Shown piece by piece: positions 8,782 through 20,934 of a stretch of 64,000 nt of DNA (its first letter is position 1; the number at the start of each line of letters is the position of its first letter). Source of the stretch: Mesostigma viride (Eukaryota > Streptophyta > Mesostigmatophyceae > Mesostigmatales > Mesostigmataceae); contig RPFO01000389.1 in NCBI GenBank assembly GCA_009746045.1, forward strand, positions 2,067,638-2,131,637, in the 5' to 3' direction. The translations under genes were made by a program, and so were the position numbers. The notes below the pieces were generated by a model that ran no database searches, was not told the DNA's origin, and saw only the letters and a list, made by a program, of their open reading frames with translations.

Positions 8782-11700
8782 CTAAAATCGAGTTAGTAGA
8801 AATCGGACTGCCAACCGTAAAAAATCAAAACACTCTACATACCAGAATTCACTCGCAGATTTTTTCTTACCCTTTTTGGCCTTTTCCTTCGACCTCTGCT
8901 CGCAGGTAGACCCCGTCTGGGGGTGGGGGGCAGGCGCCGGGGCGGGTTTGGCGGGCTCGGCAACCTTGGCAGTCTTCGCGGTCTTGGGTAACTTCTTGGA
9001 AGCAACGCGCTCCTTTCCCCCGTCCTCCTCCTCTCCGCCGCCATCCTCCTCCTCCTTCTCCTCCTCATCGTCCGAATCTGAAAGCACAACTGCTTTTCGA
9101 CGCCGTTTCTGAGGCAGGGCAGGCTTGGGAGGCTTCCCCCCTTGGCCGATTTCTTGGAAGCAACGTGCTCCGCAGCCTTCCCACCCTTGGCGGATTTCTT
9201 GGTAGCAACGTGCTGCTCCTCCTCCTCCTCCTCCTCCCCCTCCTCCTCCTCCTCCTCCTCCTCCTCTCTCCTCCTCAGCATCGTCGTCCGAATCAGCCAC
9301 TGCCACAACTGGCTTACGAAGCTGCTTCTTCGGTACCTGAGAAATGGCCAGAGTCGGCGGGGGAACCCGAAGCTGCTTCTTCGGTACCTGAGAACTGGGC
9401 AGAGGCGCCGGGGTGGGCAGAGTCGGCGGGGGAACCCGAAGCTGCTTCTTCGGAACCTGAAAAACGGGCTGACGCGGCAGGCTTGGAAGGCCCACCTCCA
9501 TCATCCTCAACAAGTGACACGACTGCCCGTCGAGTCACTTGAGAAGCGGGCTTCTTCGCCGCAGGCGGATCCGAATCACCTTCAGGCCCCGTCATCTGTT
9601 CGGCCTGCTGCGTTCTGACCTCGACGGGGGTCTCTCCGCGGTTAGACCCTCCTGCCGGACCTCCATCCCCTCCATCCCCTCCCTCCAACAACTGTTGGTC
9701 ATCCCTCTCCACCACGGCGGACGAATCCCCCAGCTTCGTGGGAAGCTTTTCGCTTCTTCGCCCTTCCGAGCCTAGGCCCCCCATCACCTTCCCCCTGTTC
9801 AAGCCGCTCCCACAATTCACTCCCTTTCCCGATCCTTTCCACTATCTCTTGAAACCCCTTAATCTCCGCTCGGTACCAAACACGATCACCATCGGTTCGA
9901 ACCTGGAGAAAAACTCGTGGGCGCAAGCCTTCAGCACATGATCGTACATCCCGCCCGGTTGGGGAATGTCCGAAGCTGTCGGGCAAGGACCGAACGCCCA
10001 CCACCCTCTCTGAAAGTTACTCCACTTATCACCCCAAATGTTCGCCAAGTTCAGCAGGCTCAGGCACGGAAGGGACCTGCCCAAGGGAAAGGGGGGGCTG
10101 AAGCTGAGGCAACCTCGCCTGCCACCTGCTTGACGAGCGACTTGTCATCATCATCACCGTCTAGTTCCTGACAGCAAAACCAGACCCGGCGACGGCCCCA
10201 GTCCACACTCTGCCACTCATACACACGTCCCACTCCTCCTCCTCCTTCTCCTCCTCCTTCTTCTCCTCCGTCTCCTTCCCCTTCCCCTTCCCCTTCCCCT
10301 TCTCCAGCCCCTTCACCGGCCCCTTCATCGCCGCCTCCTTCACCCCCCTTCGAGTAATCCAACTTTTGGAGCGTACTTCCTGAACGCTTCCGGAGCCAAA
10401 AGTGCCAAACCCACCGTCTTGTCCTCGCTCTCTTTTAGCAGAATCTCCTGAAAGTCGATCTTGCCACTACTGAGATCCTTTCTCGGAATCCTCAGATGTG
10501 CGGCGTGTTTTTTGGCTTTAAGAAGGTAGGCGATGTTCCTCGTTATGATGACGGCCACATCCCAAAATTCCCGGTATCTGGCCACAATCTCCTTCCTGCC
10601 GACCGGCCGAGCGAGAGGATGGAGATTGAAGACGAGTTCGAAAATATGAGACGCCACAAACTCCTTGCCCTTTGCGTCCTTGCATTGCGCTTCCAGCGTC
10701 ACATCCTCCTTGAATCTGGCGCAAATGGTCAGCCGCAGGCACTCCAGCACATCCTTGGCGAACTCCACCAACTTGGTGAGCTTTTCCGGTCCAACCTGGC
10801 AGCTCATGATGCAATCGATCACGGCGTCCATCATAGGAAGGCTGGCCAAGTTCCTGAAAGGTCCAAGAGACCTTCTGGCCTTTCTTCTCCCCCTCTGCAT
10901 TCGCGAATTTGCACCTTTGCATCATCACCTCCTCAGGCGCGGGTTTCGTTGAGGCAGGATCATCAGTCTGCTCCTGTGTCAGACGGAGAAACGTGTTGGC
11001 CAGCGTGCGACTGTAAGCGGAATGCACTGAAGCAATGCTGTGGGCCGGCTTTTTCTTTCCTTCTGCTTCCTCCTCGTGTACATCCACCGCTGCCGGCTCC
11101 ACATTCCCTTCCCTTCCCCCCGCTTGCCGCATAGCCGGGAGGATGTACGTGAGCAGATTGGTATAGTGGCCATCCGCAATATAGTGGCCCTTCCCACGCG
11201 TGACTTTGCCGTATAGATATAGCTTGTTGTAGTTCCACACGTCAAGCAACGCCTGGCCCAGCGTACGATCCGCCACGGCTAAGTCCTCCGAATTCGCCCC
11301 CTTGGCGATGTCGAACAGCTTCTCCAGCTTGCCGGTCAGCACCGCCTGCGACATCAATTAACATCGAGCGAGCAACGACAAAACTCAGTCATAAAAGGCG
11401 AGGGGTATAGCTGCGGATAGACCCTAACAAAATTCGAAAAAGAAACGGCCGACAATACGCAACGAAAATTCCAACAAAAAAAAGGAGAGGGTCTAGCTGC
11501 AGCGAGACCCTCGCAAAAAACTTGAAGCGCACACAAAAAACAACCACGAAAATTCCGAGGGTCTACCCGCAGCTAGACCCTGCCAAAATAGATAGCTTAC
11601 ATCTTCTTTTGCCTTAGGTAGATTTCGCAGCTCACTCCACGACGGGAGCAGGTCGCCACCCTTGAGAAGAATGACGTTCGTACCCATGTAACCACCACGG

Positions 11701-14700
11701 AATTTCCGCAACAGGTCCTGGAATGCGTGCTCCGCCTCCTTAGGAGTCTTTGCGAAATTGGACTCCGCCCCACCCTCGCACATCATTGCCCGAACCTCTC
11801 CCCACCCGCCATCCGGCCCCCTGAGAAACGACTTTAACCCCTTAAAGTAGTGGTTCCCATCCACCACCGCGTACCGGAGAACCAGATACGGTACCGGTAC
11901 CCGTTCCTCAAAAAATTTCGGATCGTAGGACTTCATCGCAGTATTGCACAGCAGGTTGAAAACATTCCGACTGCCCTGATGTCCTGAGGCAAAACTGCTT
12001 CCACCTCGTCCACCTGGCGTAGGTACGCCACTCAAGTCCTCTCGCGAGGAAAGAGGTGGTGGACTCCGTGTTAAGCCACACGTCGACTTCAGTATCCGAA
12101 AGGGGCCGGAAGTACCTGGACCCCACATCCTCCGCGTCAATCTTGGCGCCGTGGTGAATCTTCAGCCACTTGACGAAATCCGGCATGCACAAGATTTGCT
12201 TGTCGAACAGGTCAGGTTGAGATTCGGCAAGCGCCTGGAAAGGGAACTGCCAGACCGGGACAACAACCTTGAAGTGCAAGCGTTGTCCCGCGCATTGAGG
12301 AGAATGCGGCCGTTCTCCTTAATGGTTTCAAGGTTTAAACGCCGCTGCCTCAAAGCCTCTGGCAAAATAAGCGCGTTGACCGTCTGGATCCGCATACTGA
12401 AACATCCGGTCTGCTTAAAATCGGCCGGCCGAATCCAACGCGTTTCCCTGAGAGATTGGCCTTCCGGATGTTCTGGTCCCTGACCTCCTTGTTCGAGTCG
12501 ACCTTTTTCGAAGGCTTCCAGCTTTCAATGATAGGGTCGGTGTCCGGGTTCCCACTGCTCGTGAGCACCCCCTCCTTAAAAAGCTTGTTGAGTGACCGGA
12601 GCAGCTCAAGAAAGGGGGAGAACTCGGGCCAGTTTGGCAGGTCATCGACGTCCGCCATCCGCCTACTCGAGCAGTACTTGAGCATATCCTTCACCAGCGC
12701 GAACACGGCGTCATGACCAGGTAACTTCTTCTCCACCGTGGCGTCTTCGTCCCCCCCGTCATCCTGAAGTAAAAAATCGAAAAGGACCGCAGGATTTGCT
12801 CAAGTCAGTAATTTAGGCCGACCACGACATCCTGTTCAGGGACGAACAAAGTTCTGTTGGAATAATACCTTACTGACACTAAACACCAAGTCCCGCAGCC
12901 AGTCAGCGTCTACCCGCAGCGAGAGGTCTAAATTTTCACAACAATCGTACCTGTCCAGTTTTCTGCTGCTTCTTGGCCTCCTTAGCCTTCTCCTTCTCCG
13001 CCTTCTTCGCCTCCTTCTCCGCCCTTCGCCTCCGCGTTCTTCTTACTGTTGGCCTTTGCCACCGCATTCAGCGCCCTTTTTCCCTCAGCGGCCCGACGAC
13101 GAAAATCACTTCATGAATTTCTCGATCTTGTCAACCTTTGCCTCTGAGTACTCCTTAGGCTGCCACTTGAAATTCTTGGTGGCTTTCGACTTCACCAGAT
13201 TTACAAATTCATATGCCAATTCACTTTAAAGGTGGCACCCAACACCTCCGTATCGAAATCGGCATCGACTTCCGCCTCAAGTCGTGTCAGGTACTTGCGA
13301 AACTCGGCCCCCTCAGGTCCCTCCGAATTGACGCCTTCGGGCGGAGACTTTAGCATGATCAGGCCAACCGCGATAATTTGATCGTTCGCAATCTTCTTGC
13401 GGGAATCCAGCTTTTCCCTTTCATGCTCAGTCAATTCGGGCTTCGCCGCCTTCCCCCCCGCAGTACCCCCAGCGACGCCCCCCCCCTGCATGAAAAAAAA
13501 AATACAACAAGAAGGGACTTGACCTCAGTTCGATTGTTGCACCATCGTCTCTCTGCGGAGATAACCCTCAGCACGAAAAAAATCACCCGAACTCGCGGCG
13601 GATGAACGTACCTGCGCAGCCACTTCTCCCTCAGCGTCTCCCCCATCCTCATCTCCTCCAGCGTTTTCTTCCTCTCCGCCAGCGCCTGCTGAGGCCAAAC
13701 CCCCCACCTGTCAACACCGAATACGACAGCTCATTGGAAATCAAAATTAGTCGACATTTGTATATTTCGCATAATGCGCTCACTAAAACTTCATGCGAAA
13801 TGCAGACATCCGGATATCGTTCAATGCTTACCATTTCCATCTATTGGCGATTTCCGGCCAAAAACCAGCACTGTCAACAGCCATCGCCGCAGCCGCCCCC
13901 TGAAAAAAGACAACAGATTTGTGGGGGGCACCGTTGAAATTAGCCGTAGATGTCAGTCTCAATAAAAGGGTGAGGGTCTACCTGCAGCTAGACCCCATGT
14001 AAGATGCTCGTGGAAACTCGACGGACAAGCACCCACCTTATCAACCAAGTCTGACAAATTCGTTACATCCTCCGATACGAGGTCCCCTGGCATGGAGCCC
14101 CCCTGCATGATATGACAGGACAAACCATGAAGGTGGGTCAGCATATAGAGCCCTATTCAGGGAATGGAAACAAAACAAATCGATAAACGATATCGGCAAG
14201 TTAACGTACCGAAACCGTGAACTTCCACCTCCTCAGAATCTTCCCCAAAGGCCATATCGGCACAACATGGGCTCTCTCCTTTTCCAGATGCCGCCTCAAT
14301 TCCGCCTCGAAGAACAACTCGAGGGACTGCCAATGGCCTGCCGCCTCTAAATCAGACCACTCCGTGTCTAACTTCTTTCGGATACTCTTAGACAATCAAC
14401 CAACGAGATTTGATCCAACCATTCCTGGACGATTTCCCGGTGGCTTATATGTCTGAATAACATGGAAGTCGGCACGGTGCCGGAAACTTTGGATCACCTG
14501 TCCAGCCCAATCCAAAAAGAAAGCGACCGCTTCCCGCGAAAGGCTGGCGTCCGGGCTGACAAGAAAGTCGGTCCGCCACTTAACAAAAGATTGCAGTAAG
14601 TGGTCTCTTGTCATGTCCAAATGCGCGATCACTTCATTTGCGCGCTCCTCCAATCCTGCTGTGGAATTCATTCTTCCCGGCACAATTACGATAAAGTCAC

Positions 14701-16755
14701 TGTTGGACATCTCAACAAATCCTTTCCTGACAGTATCAAACACTTCATCTTCCGACAGTGGAGCCCTCGAATCCGCTTTCATATCTCCTGTCATGAGTTT
14801 AAAGAGCTGATGCAACGCAGTAAGTCTCAAGGTTTCCACATAGGCAAGCTCTGAAAACGAAACGCCCGTGCAGTCCTCGAACTTTTCAACCTCATCAAAG
14901 AGCGTCGACCATATTAAAGCACGACGAGGATATAAATGTCCGGCATCCTCCTTCAGATTAAGGATGCGGCACGAGTGCGCGATCTTCAAAACCGCATAAA
15001 CGTCGTCACCAACGACTCTCTTCCCATGAATGGCTCGCTGTGTGGCTTCGAACAAAGCAAGATGGCCCAGTCGGTCGTTCTTCCAATTTATGTGTGCCGA
15101 CTCCGGACGGTCCACCACGACGACACCGGACTTCTCTGCAAACGCTATCTCGGCCGAAAGAAAGCGGATCAAGCCCTTTTCGACTTTACCGCCCGCCCCA
15201 GCCTCAGACTCAGCCTGAGCCAGGTACTGTTTCAGAATGGCCACCGTGTCGGGCTGCAGACAACAAGAGTAAAAAAAAGGCCACACATCGTCGTCGTCGT
15301 CATCAACAAACTTAACTCCTAGGTCAACGTCTCTCCGCAGCTAGATACCCTTACGATCAATGTGTGACATAAAATCCCACCCTTTCTACGATACACACAC
15401 GCCGTTCAAAAGCCATCTGAAAAATGTACGTCTCACATCAATAAACATACCTGATAATCGACTGAACATCCTTCGGGAGCCCACCCCTTCTTCACGTTCT
15501 CGTCCTTCTCCCCCTCAACCGCCTTCGCAGCCTCCACCTCCTTCTTCCTCGCAGCCTCCTCCTCCATCTTCCTCGCGGCCTCGTCCGCCTTCATCCTCTC
15601 CTGTCGCATCAGAATTGAAACAGCAGCCTCCTCCGCAAGAATTTCCTTCGCTGCCGCCTCCGTCTTCTTCTTCGCCTCCTCCTTCTGCTTTGCCACCAGG
15701 ATCCTGTGCTCCCTCTCCTGGGCAGCCTTACGCTCCTTGTACTCCCTCTCCTCCTCCTCCCTCTCCGCCTTCTCCAGCCTCTCCTTCTCCTACCTCTCCA
15801 CCCTCTCCCTCTCCGCCTTCTCGATGGCCTCCCTCTCCGCCTTCTCCTTCTCCTTGTCCTTCTTGTCGAGAGCCGCGTAGTCGTCAGAAAATCTTGCGGC
15901 CTTTGCTAACAATTCGGACAACAGCTCCCGACGCGACTCCCGAACCGGCGAGTCCGGGTCTTCAGGCCTCTTGTTAATCTTATCGCGCTCGTCCTCCTCA
16001 AGAGCCAGATTGATAGACTTCCTCAGGTCCCTGAGCATTTTGGTGTGGTCGTCTTCATCTACCCACTCGGGCGCAGGCTTACGGTTCGAACTGGAATGCT
16101 TGGGGGACGGCGAGCGGGACGCAGAAGCGGGGGACTTGGGTGGCGGCGAGCGGGACTTGGGGGAAGGAGAGCGGGACGGCGAGCGGGACGCAGGAGCGGG
16201 GGTCTTGGTTGACGGCGAGGGGGACTTGCGAGAAGGAGAGCGGGACGCGGTAGCGGGGGGCATTTTGGGCGGAGAAGGGGACTTGCGGGACGGCGAGCGG
16301 GACGCAGTTGCGGGGGTCTTGGTTGACGGCGAGGGGGACTTGCGAGAAGGAGAGCGGGACGCGGTAGCGGGGGGAACTTTTGGCGGAGAGGGGGACTTGC
16401 GGGACGGCGAGCGGGACGCAGTTGCGGGGGACTTGGGGGACTTGCGGGATGGCGAGCGGGACGCAGTAGCTACGGACTTGGGGGGCGGCGATGGAGACTT
16501 ACGGGGCGGAGAGCGGGACGGAGCGCGAGACGCAGCAGCGAGGGAGTTGGGGGGTAAAATTCTGTCCAACTCGCTGGGGGGCAAGGGGGACTTGGAGGGC
16601 AAGGGGGACTCGGGGGGGGGGGACCTCGCCAGAGCATTTACGGGACCGACCGGCAACGGAGGAAACTCCGTTGCCGTTCGGTCCGGCGAGGTGTTCGACG
16701 TCATCTTGGGTGAAACGGGAGTGGCCTTGACAGAATCGGAATAGGAGGACGACAT
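8182..16755 (-). CDS. Multi-exon gene of unknown function, frame-broken
   Basis: At least nine exons on the minus strand, joined by introns of about 60-250 bp with plain GT...AG borders: 15450-15254, 14209-14103, 14036-13900, 13831-13708, 13611-13486, 12950-12764, 11600-11346 and 8842-8782. Most junctions keep phase 0. The product would be a large, charged, mostly helical protein with an SR/Pro-rich N-terminus, acidic and lysine-rich low-complexity middle and an ordered C-terminus. I recognise no family. One-base frame shifts occur near 13215, 12415, 12280, 11990, 10850, 10360, 10080, 9880 and inside the (CTC)n run near 9250, with in-frame stops at 15790 and 14396. It is a decaying gene or carries assembly errors. 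Four introns hold a 22-bp palindrome. Confidence 0.65.
8843..11345 (-). CDS. Exon 8 region: helical domain, then acidic and lysine-rich low complexity
   Basis: Starts AVLTGKLEKLFDIAKG after the acceptor TGTCGCAG. An ordered part follows (ALLDVWNYNKLYLYGKVTRG, TKLVEFAKDVLECLRLT, FWDVAVIITRNIAYLLKAKK). From about 10340 the sequence is Gly/Glu-rich, then aromatic (NIWGDKWSNFQRGWWAFG), then triplicated FSGTEEAASGSPADS-like repeats (9314-9470), a polyglutamate run from (CTC)n at 9213-9270, and KK-rich tails. It ends at a GTATGT donor (8842). Several one-base shifts occur, mostly at homopolymers. Further introns inside cannot be excluded. Confidence 0.5.
11403..11580. repeat. Three 22-bp palindromes within one intron
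   Basis: At 11403-11424, 11489-11510 and 11559-11580. Each is a variant of half-site GGGTCTCGCTG joined to its complement. They lie in the intron 11346-11600 of the minus-strand gene. Other intron copies: 12906-12927 (degenerate), 13974-13995, about 15329-15350 (degenerate). Confidence 0.85.
11601..12763 (-). CDS. Exon 7: ordered region
   Basis: Starts DDGGDEDATVEKKLPGHDAV after TTTACTTCAG and ends NLPKAKED at GTAAGC. Compact, well-mixed sequence (PNWPEFSPFLELLRSLNKLF, DFVKWLKIHHGAKID, VFNLLCNTAMKSYD, AFQDLLRKFRGGYMG) that looks like a folded domain. Three one-base shifts (about 12415, 12280, 11990) move it between frames, but there are almost no in-frame stops. Confidence 0.65.
12951..13485 (-). 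CDS. Exon 6: helical segment then Lys-rich coiled coil
   Basis: Begins in a G run after CATGCAG and reads GGGVAGGTAGGKAAKPEL, then a helical block (FRKYLTRLEAEVDADFD). The frame shifts near 13215 (the coding sense continues AYEFVNLVKSKATKNF), again near 13110, and again in the lysine-rich end (EKEAKKAEKEKAKEAKKQQ) before the GTACGA donor. Confidence 0.55.
13612..13707 (-). CDS. Exon 5 (32 codons, acidic Gly-rich)
   Basis: Phase-0 exon VGGLASAGAGGEEENAGG to EVAAQ between a TTGACAG acceptor and GTACGT donor. Low complexity, acidic. Confidence 0.55.
14037..14102 (-). CDS. Exon 3 (22 codons)
   Basis: Short phase-0 exon starting GGSMPGDLVSEDV, between ATCATGCAG acceptor and GTGGGT donor. The next intron carries a 22-bp palindrome at 13974-13995. 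A small exon at about 13832-13899 (start GAAAAMAVDSAGFW) follows; its phase does not fit the next exon, so it may have an indel in its G run. Confidence 0.6.
14210..15253 (-). CDS. Exon 2: helical domain of unknown type
   Basis: A 348-codon exon bounded by TTGTCTGCAG acceptor and GTACGT donor, both phase 0. It encodes an alpha-rich globular region (LALFEATQRAIHGKR, SELAYVETLRLTALHQLF, VRKGFVEMSNSDFIV). Codon 286 is TGA (14396-14398), after which the frame carries on without a shift to the donor. I could not relate it to a known domain. Confidence 0.7.
15451..16755 (-). CDS. Exon 1: SR/proline repeat region and coiled coil
   Basis: Starts at ATG 16753-16755, directly after a CTGCAG that could be an acceptor, so a 5' non-coding exon is possible. 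Residues 60-230 are about eight imperfect repeats of ASRSPSRKSPSP with spacers such as KMPPAT or TKTPAT, resembling arginine/serine splicing-factor tails. Then comes an ordered acidic segment and a long Lys/Glu/Arg coiled coil (KEKEKAEREAIEKAERERVER) up to VDYQ at the GTATGT donor. A TAG stop at 15790-15792 interrupts the coiled coil, but the same frame stays open on both sides. Confidence 0.7.
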
Positions 16756-16801
16756 CTGCAGAACAATATTCAAAAAAAGCAAGTTTCACAAATGTCATTC
16801 A

Positions 16802-18792
16802 TACACCCGTTTGCTCACCATAGTCACCAGCATCTTTGTTAAAACAATAAGTAGATGCATACAGACAGGTAGCGGTTACAGAACCGCTATTAAGAACTCC
16901 TTAGGCATGGCTCGCGATTACCCGCGCAGACCAGGCCACCAAAGAGGGTGGGTGGGTGGGACAAGAAAAAAGACCACAACAATGTCACTACGCCGCCAAA
17001 GTAGTCAAACTGCCCTAGCACGGGGCTGACATCAGCAACCGAGCTTAACTTAACACGCCAACCTGAGAATGTAGCGACACCTACCGTACCACAAAAACAA
17101 CAACCAATCAAATACCCTTTCCGAAAGGTTCTAATTATCATTCAACAAACCGGTTCAACAAACCCGGCCCTGTCAAACTTTAAGCATAAGATTGTTTCGA
17201 GATTGTAGCACAATAGGGCCACTGCCCCTACTAACAATTCCAGGTCGCCAGCCATTAGCCAAATCCGGTTACATCTGCCAAACCCGCCCGGTTCAGCCGA
17301 CCATCCAGGCGGCTCCCGTGAGCGGCCTTATTCCCCGCCTCACTTCGAGAAACTCTTTTCAAAGAAATCCGATTCATACACCCGTTTGCTCACCATAGTC
17401 ACCAGCATCTTTGTTAAAACAATAAGTAGATGCATACAGACAGGTAGCGGTTACAGAACCGCTATTAAGAACTCCTTAGGCATGGCTCGCGATTACCCAA
17501 CCTCCCCTTCCTGGCCCTCCGGTCCGCTAAAGAAGCACCATTTCCTTTCCCGTCAAAAGCTGTCCTGTCGCGATGGGCGCTCTCCGTTGCCAGAAAACAG
17601 ATTTAATTCCCAGCGACTGTGAATGCACAAAAATTCATGCACTGTCAATCGACACAGCTCGCATTTTTGACCCCACTCGGGGGCCCCCGCTGACCTCGTT
17701 GCCGACCTCTTCTCTGGTCCGCTAAGGGGTGCTGTCGCGGAACACAAAGTCAAAGCAAAAGCTGCTGACTGGCGCCGCTGATTCCAGCCGACGCCCAGTT
17801 TACAACTTTTTTGAAGAGCAACCAACCTAGTGCCGAGCACATAAACACTCCTTCCGTACAAAAAAGTGGAAATACCACTGATTACGAAATCAAGTTGGCT
17901 TTCAGCCCTTGCCTCCTGCGCCGAGGCTCCGTGTCCCACAACGGTGACTTAAATTTTTTACCCCCCCGAGCCGCGGCGGCCCTCAAGCCAAGCCCAACCC
18001 GGAATGCAAGCATTTCCAGGTACGAGACAACTCAAAGGCAGGCCAGCCTGCCGACAGCCCAACCCGAGGCGCAAGCATCCCCAGGTACGGAACCATCAAG
18101 CAAGCTAGCCCTTGCCCAACCCGGCCAGCTGGCCGTTTCTTTCAAACAAACCAGCCATTAAATAATGCATCAGCCCCCGCTTCGCATTTAAACCCCGATC
18201 ACCCGGACATTAATTCCGGGCCAGTGGCAGCCATGAATCCCAACCGCCTTAAGCAGCCAGGGATCATGGATGCCGGAAATTTGGTTAACAAATTTTAGCC
18301 CCGCACCCATGCTGAGCGCAAGGCTGGTGAGGCACTTCTTGTACCGCCATAGCCTCAGCCGTCGGCGCTCAGCCAACGTTTACAAGAAAAAAGACCACAA
18401 CAATGTCACTACGCCGCCAAAGTAGTCAAACTGCCCTAGCACGGGGCTGACATCAGCAACCGAGCTTAACTTAACACGCCAACCTGAGAATGTAGCGACA
18501 CCTACCGTACCACAAAAACAACAACCAATCAAATACCCTTTCCGAAAGGTTCTAATTATCATTCAACAAACCGGTTCAACAAACCCGGCCCTGTCAAACT
18601 TTAAGCATAAGATTGTTTCGAGATTGTAGCACAATAGGGCCACTGCCCCTACTAACAATTCCAGGTCGCCAGCCATTAGCCAAATCCGGTTACATCTGCC
18701 AAACCCGCCCGGTTCAGCCGACCATCCAGGCGGCTCCCGTGAGCGGCCTTATTCCCCGCCTCACTTCGAGAAACTCTTTTCAAAGAAATCCG
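16802..18792 (-). mobile_element. SDR-B copy 1
   Basis: Short unit 16802-17371 (X 16802-16923; G-rich linker 16924-16961 with GGGTGGGTGGGTGGG; Y to 17371), junction ATTCA (17372-17376), long unit 17377-18792 (X to 17498; internal 17499-18384; Y to 18792). ATTCA also stands at the left border (16797-16801) and right border (18793-18797). Read on the minus strand: A1-internal-B1A2-linker-B2. The internal segment has no recognisable protein. It sits just upstream of the multi-exon gene's first coding exon. Confidence 0.85.
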
Positions 18793-18797
18793 ATTCA

Positions 18798-19083
18798 GAA
18801 TCTGAATTGCCGGCAGAAAAACGATGGGGAGGGGTCTCGCTGCAGCTAGACCCTTTCGTGGATTCTTAAAGGGACATTTACTTTAATGCAAAAAAAAGGG
18901 ATGGTGAAGGTGCTAGTCGTGCAACATCACCCCCATCACGAAAACATAAAAAGTATACATTTCTTTGCGTCTCGCTGCAGCGAGACCCTCACGTCAAAAC
19001 AAAAACAGATCATTTCTAGGGTGAGCGAAGAAAGCAACCTCCCATCATGCAACCATAAAAAGTATACATTCATGCAACCATAA
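18798..19083. repeat. Spacer with two 22-bp palindromes
   Basis: Palindromes at 18832-18853 and 18967-18988, the latter followed by ACGTCAAAACAAAAACA and AGGGTGAGCGAAGAAAG. These belong to the 110-bp tandem unit of 20935-21230, from which this part is separated by SDR-C copy 1. The phrase ATGCAACCATAAAAAGTA is repeated next to the SDR-C border. No gene seen. Confidence 0.75.
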
Positions 19084-20931
19084 AAAGTACGTTGCCCTAG
19101 AGGCAACCAAGACAAGGGTGGGTGGGTGGGGAGCAAAGAAAGAGGCCGACAAAACCAGCCAGAGCGGCTTTTAGTCGCAAAACCTCCCTTATCCCTAGCT
19201 AACTGACGTCATTAAACCCTTATGTTTAGTGGATGCTAGTAAGACGCTAACCGTACAGACCGGGGGTAGAATATCCCGAATCTGCACGGCTAGTATTAAA
19301 TAATGCGTAGGTTGTTCTTTTCAGGGGCACTGCACCTCACGCCCCGTTCCGCCCGGGTATAATCAACCCAAGCGCGGAACGCACATTTTATTTAATTCAT
19401 TTTTCAACCATGCACTATATTGCATCTACTAATCACAAAAGCTCTAGCCAAACAGCTACGAGTAAACACTGCGACCTATAAGCCGCTCATCCAGCGGCCT
19501 CTTGTTCCCGCATTCACGTATAGAAGAAACTCCGTTCAAAGAACCCCGATTCATGTCCCACGTAGCTCCCACAAAAACCAGCATCTTCATTAAAACAATA
19601 AGTGGAAGCATACATGTGACACTAATTGACATGCCCGGAGGCACGCCGTTCAAGGCCCTTCATGAAGTACGTTGCCCAATCACCCCCGCCCTGGCTTTCC
19701 CTTGAAGCCGCACTCCACCTTGCTCGTTGTCACAAGTGACCGCCCTGCCGCAAAACGGGAGCCCCCCCACATCGGGAGGCGTGTGCCCGGCGGCTGTGGA
19801 TGCATGGCCAGGCCCAAAAAGGCCCAGCGCATTTGCACTGCGATTGCGCACGGCCAGCCTATCATGACCCCTCTCGGGGCCCCGAGTCGGTACCGCTATG
19901 GCCGTCTCCCCATAGACCCGGGGTGCTTCGAGAAAAGACGTGGACCTAGCCCAGGCCCCGCCAGCCCGGATGCCCGAGGCCACAGCCCCAGGCACCTGGC
20001 TGAACGAGAGTCCGTTCAGCCAAGACCGCATTCCCCCCCGAGGTTTCTATGCGTGGGGAAAAAATTTCTAGCTTAGACGCTTTTCCCATCGCCGTCCCCA
20101 GCCCCAACCACCCCCCCTCGGCGGAAGGCAATTGCAAAGTTTGCTGGCCAGCAGCAATTTCCGAAGAAAAAGCCGCAGGCCGCGGACCGAGACACGGGTC
20201 GCCAGTGCCAGCCATCCGGCTCCAACCCGGGGTGCAAGCATCCCCAGGTACGGAGCACCAGCTCGCGCACTGGGCCGACCAAGCGACAGTTGAGCACCTG
20301 TCACGGCATCCGGCCCACCAAAGACCCCAAGCTGGGGAAAAGGTGCGGACCGGAGGTAATCTTTTTCTTTTCTTTTAGTTAACCGGGCGAGGAACTACGC
20401 CTGGCCGGTTAACAACTGGAAGTCTCACCACTGGCCAAGTGGCCAGTGCAACCAGTGCTTTTGGGATTTTGCTCCGCAGCACCCATAGCTGCGGCTGCCG
20501 CCGCAACGACAACGAGCAAAGAAAGAGGCCGACAAAACCAGCCAGAGCGGCTTTTAGTCGCAAAACCTCCCTTATCCCTAGCTAACTGACGTCATTAAAC
20601 CCTTATGTTTAGTGGATGCTAGTAAGACGCTAACCGTACAGACCGGGGGTAGAATATCCCGAATCTGCACGGCTAGTATTAAATAATGCGTAGGTTGTTC
20701 TTTTCAGGGGCACTGCACCTCACGCCCCGTTCCGCCCGGGTATAATCAACCCAAGCGCGGAACGCACATTTTATTTAATTCATTTTTCAACCATGCACTA
20801 TATTGCATCTACTAATCACAAAAGCTCTAGCCAAACAGCTACGAGTAAACACTGCGACCTATAAGCCGCTCATCCAGCGGCCTCTTGTTCCCGCATTCAC
20901 GTATAGAAGAAACTCCGTTCAAAGAACCCCG
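19084..20931 (-). mobile_element. SDR-C copy 1 (left end truncated)
   Basis: The short unit lacks most of X and starts within AAGTACGTTGCCC; it has the G-rich linker (GGGTGGGTGGGTGGGG, 19117-19132) and Y to 19548. Junction CCCCG-ATTCA (19544-19553). Long unit: X 19554-19678, internal 19679-20513, Y to 20931, followed by ATT. The internal part has hairpins at about 20379-20412 (GTTAACCGG stem) and 20435-20454 (CACTGGCC stem). Nearly identical to 37171-39089. Confidence 0.82.
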
Positions 20932-20934
20932 ATT

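Noticed and set aside
8835-9542. Poly-Glu, poly-Leu and poly-Ser ORFs on both strands
   Set aside because: They are different frames of the same CTC/CCT repeat; only the minus-strand reading fits the exon model.
16802-20931. Hammerhead ribozyme (retrozyme) in SDR elements
   Set aside because: CTGAC/CTGATG-like stretches occur, but the full CTGATGA...GAAA core was not found.
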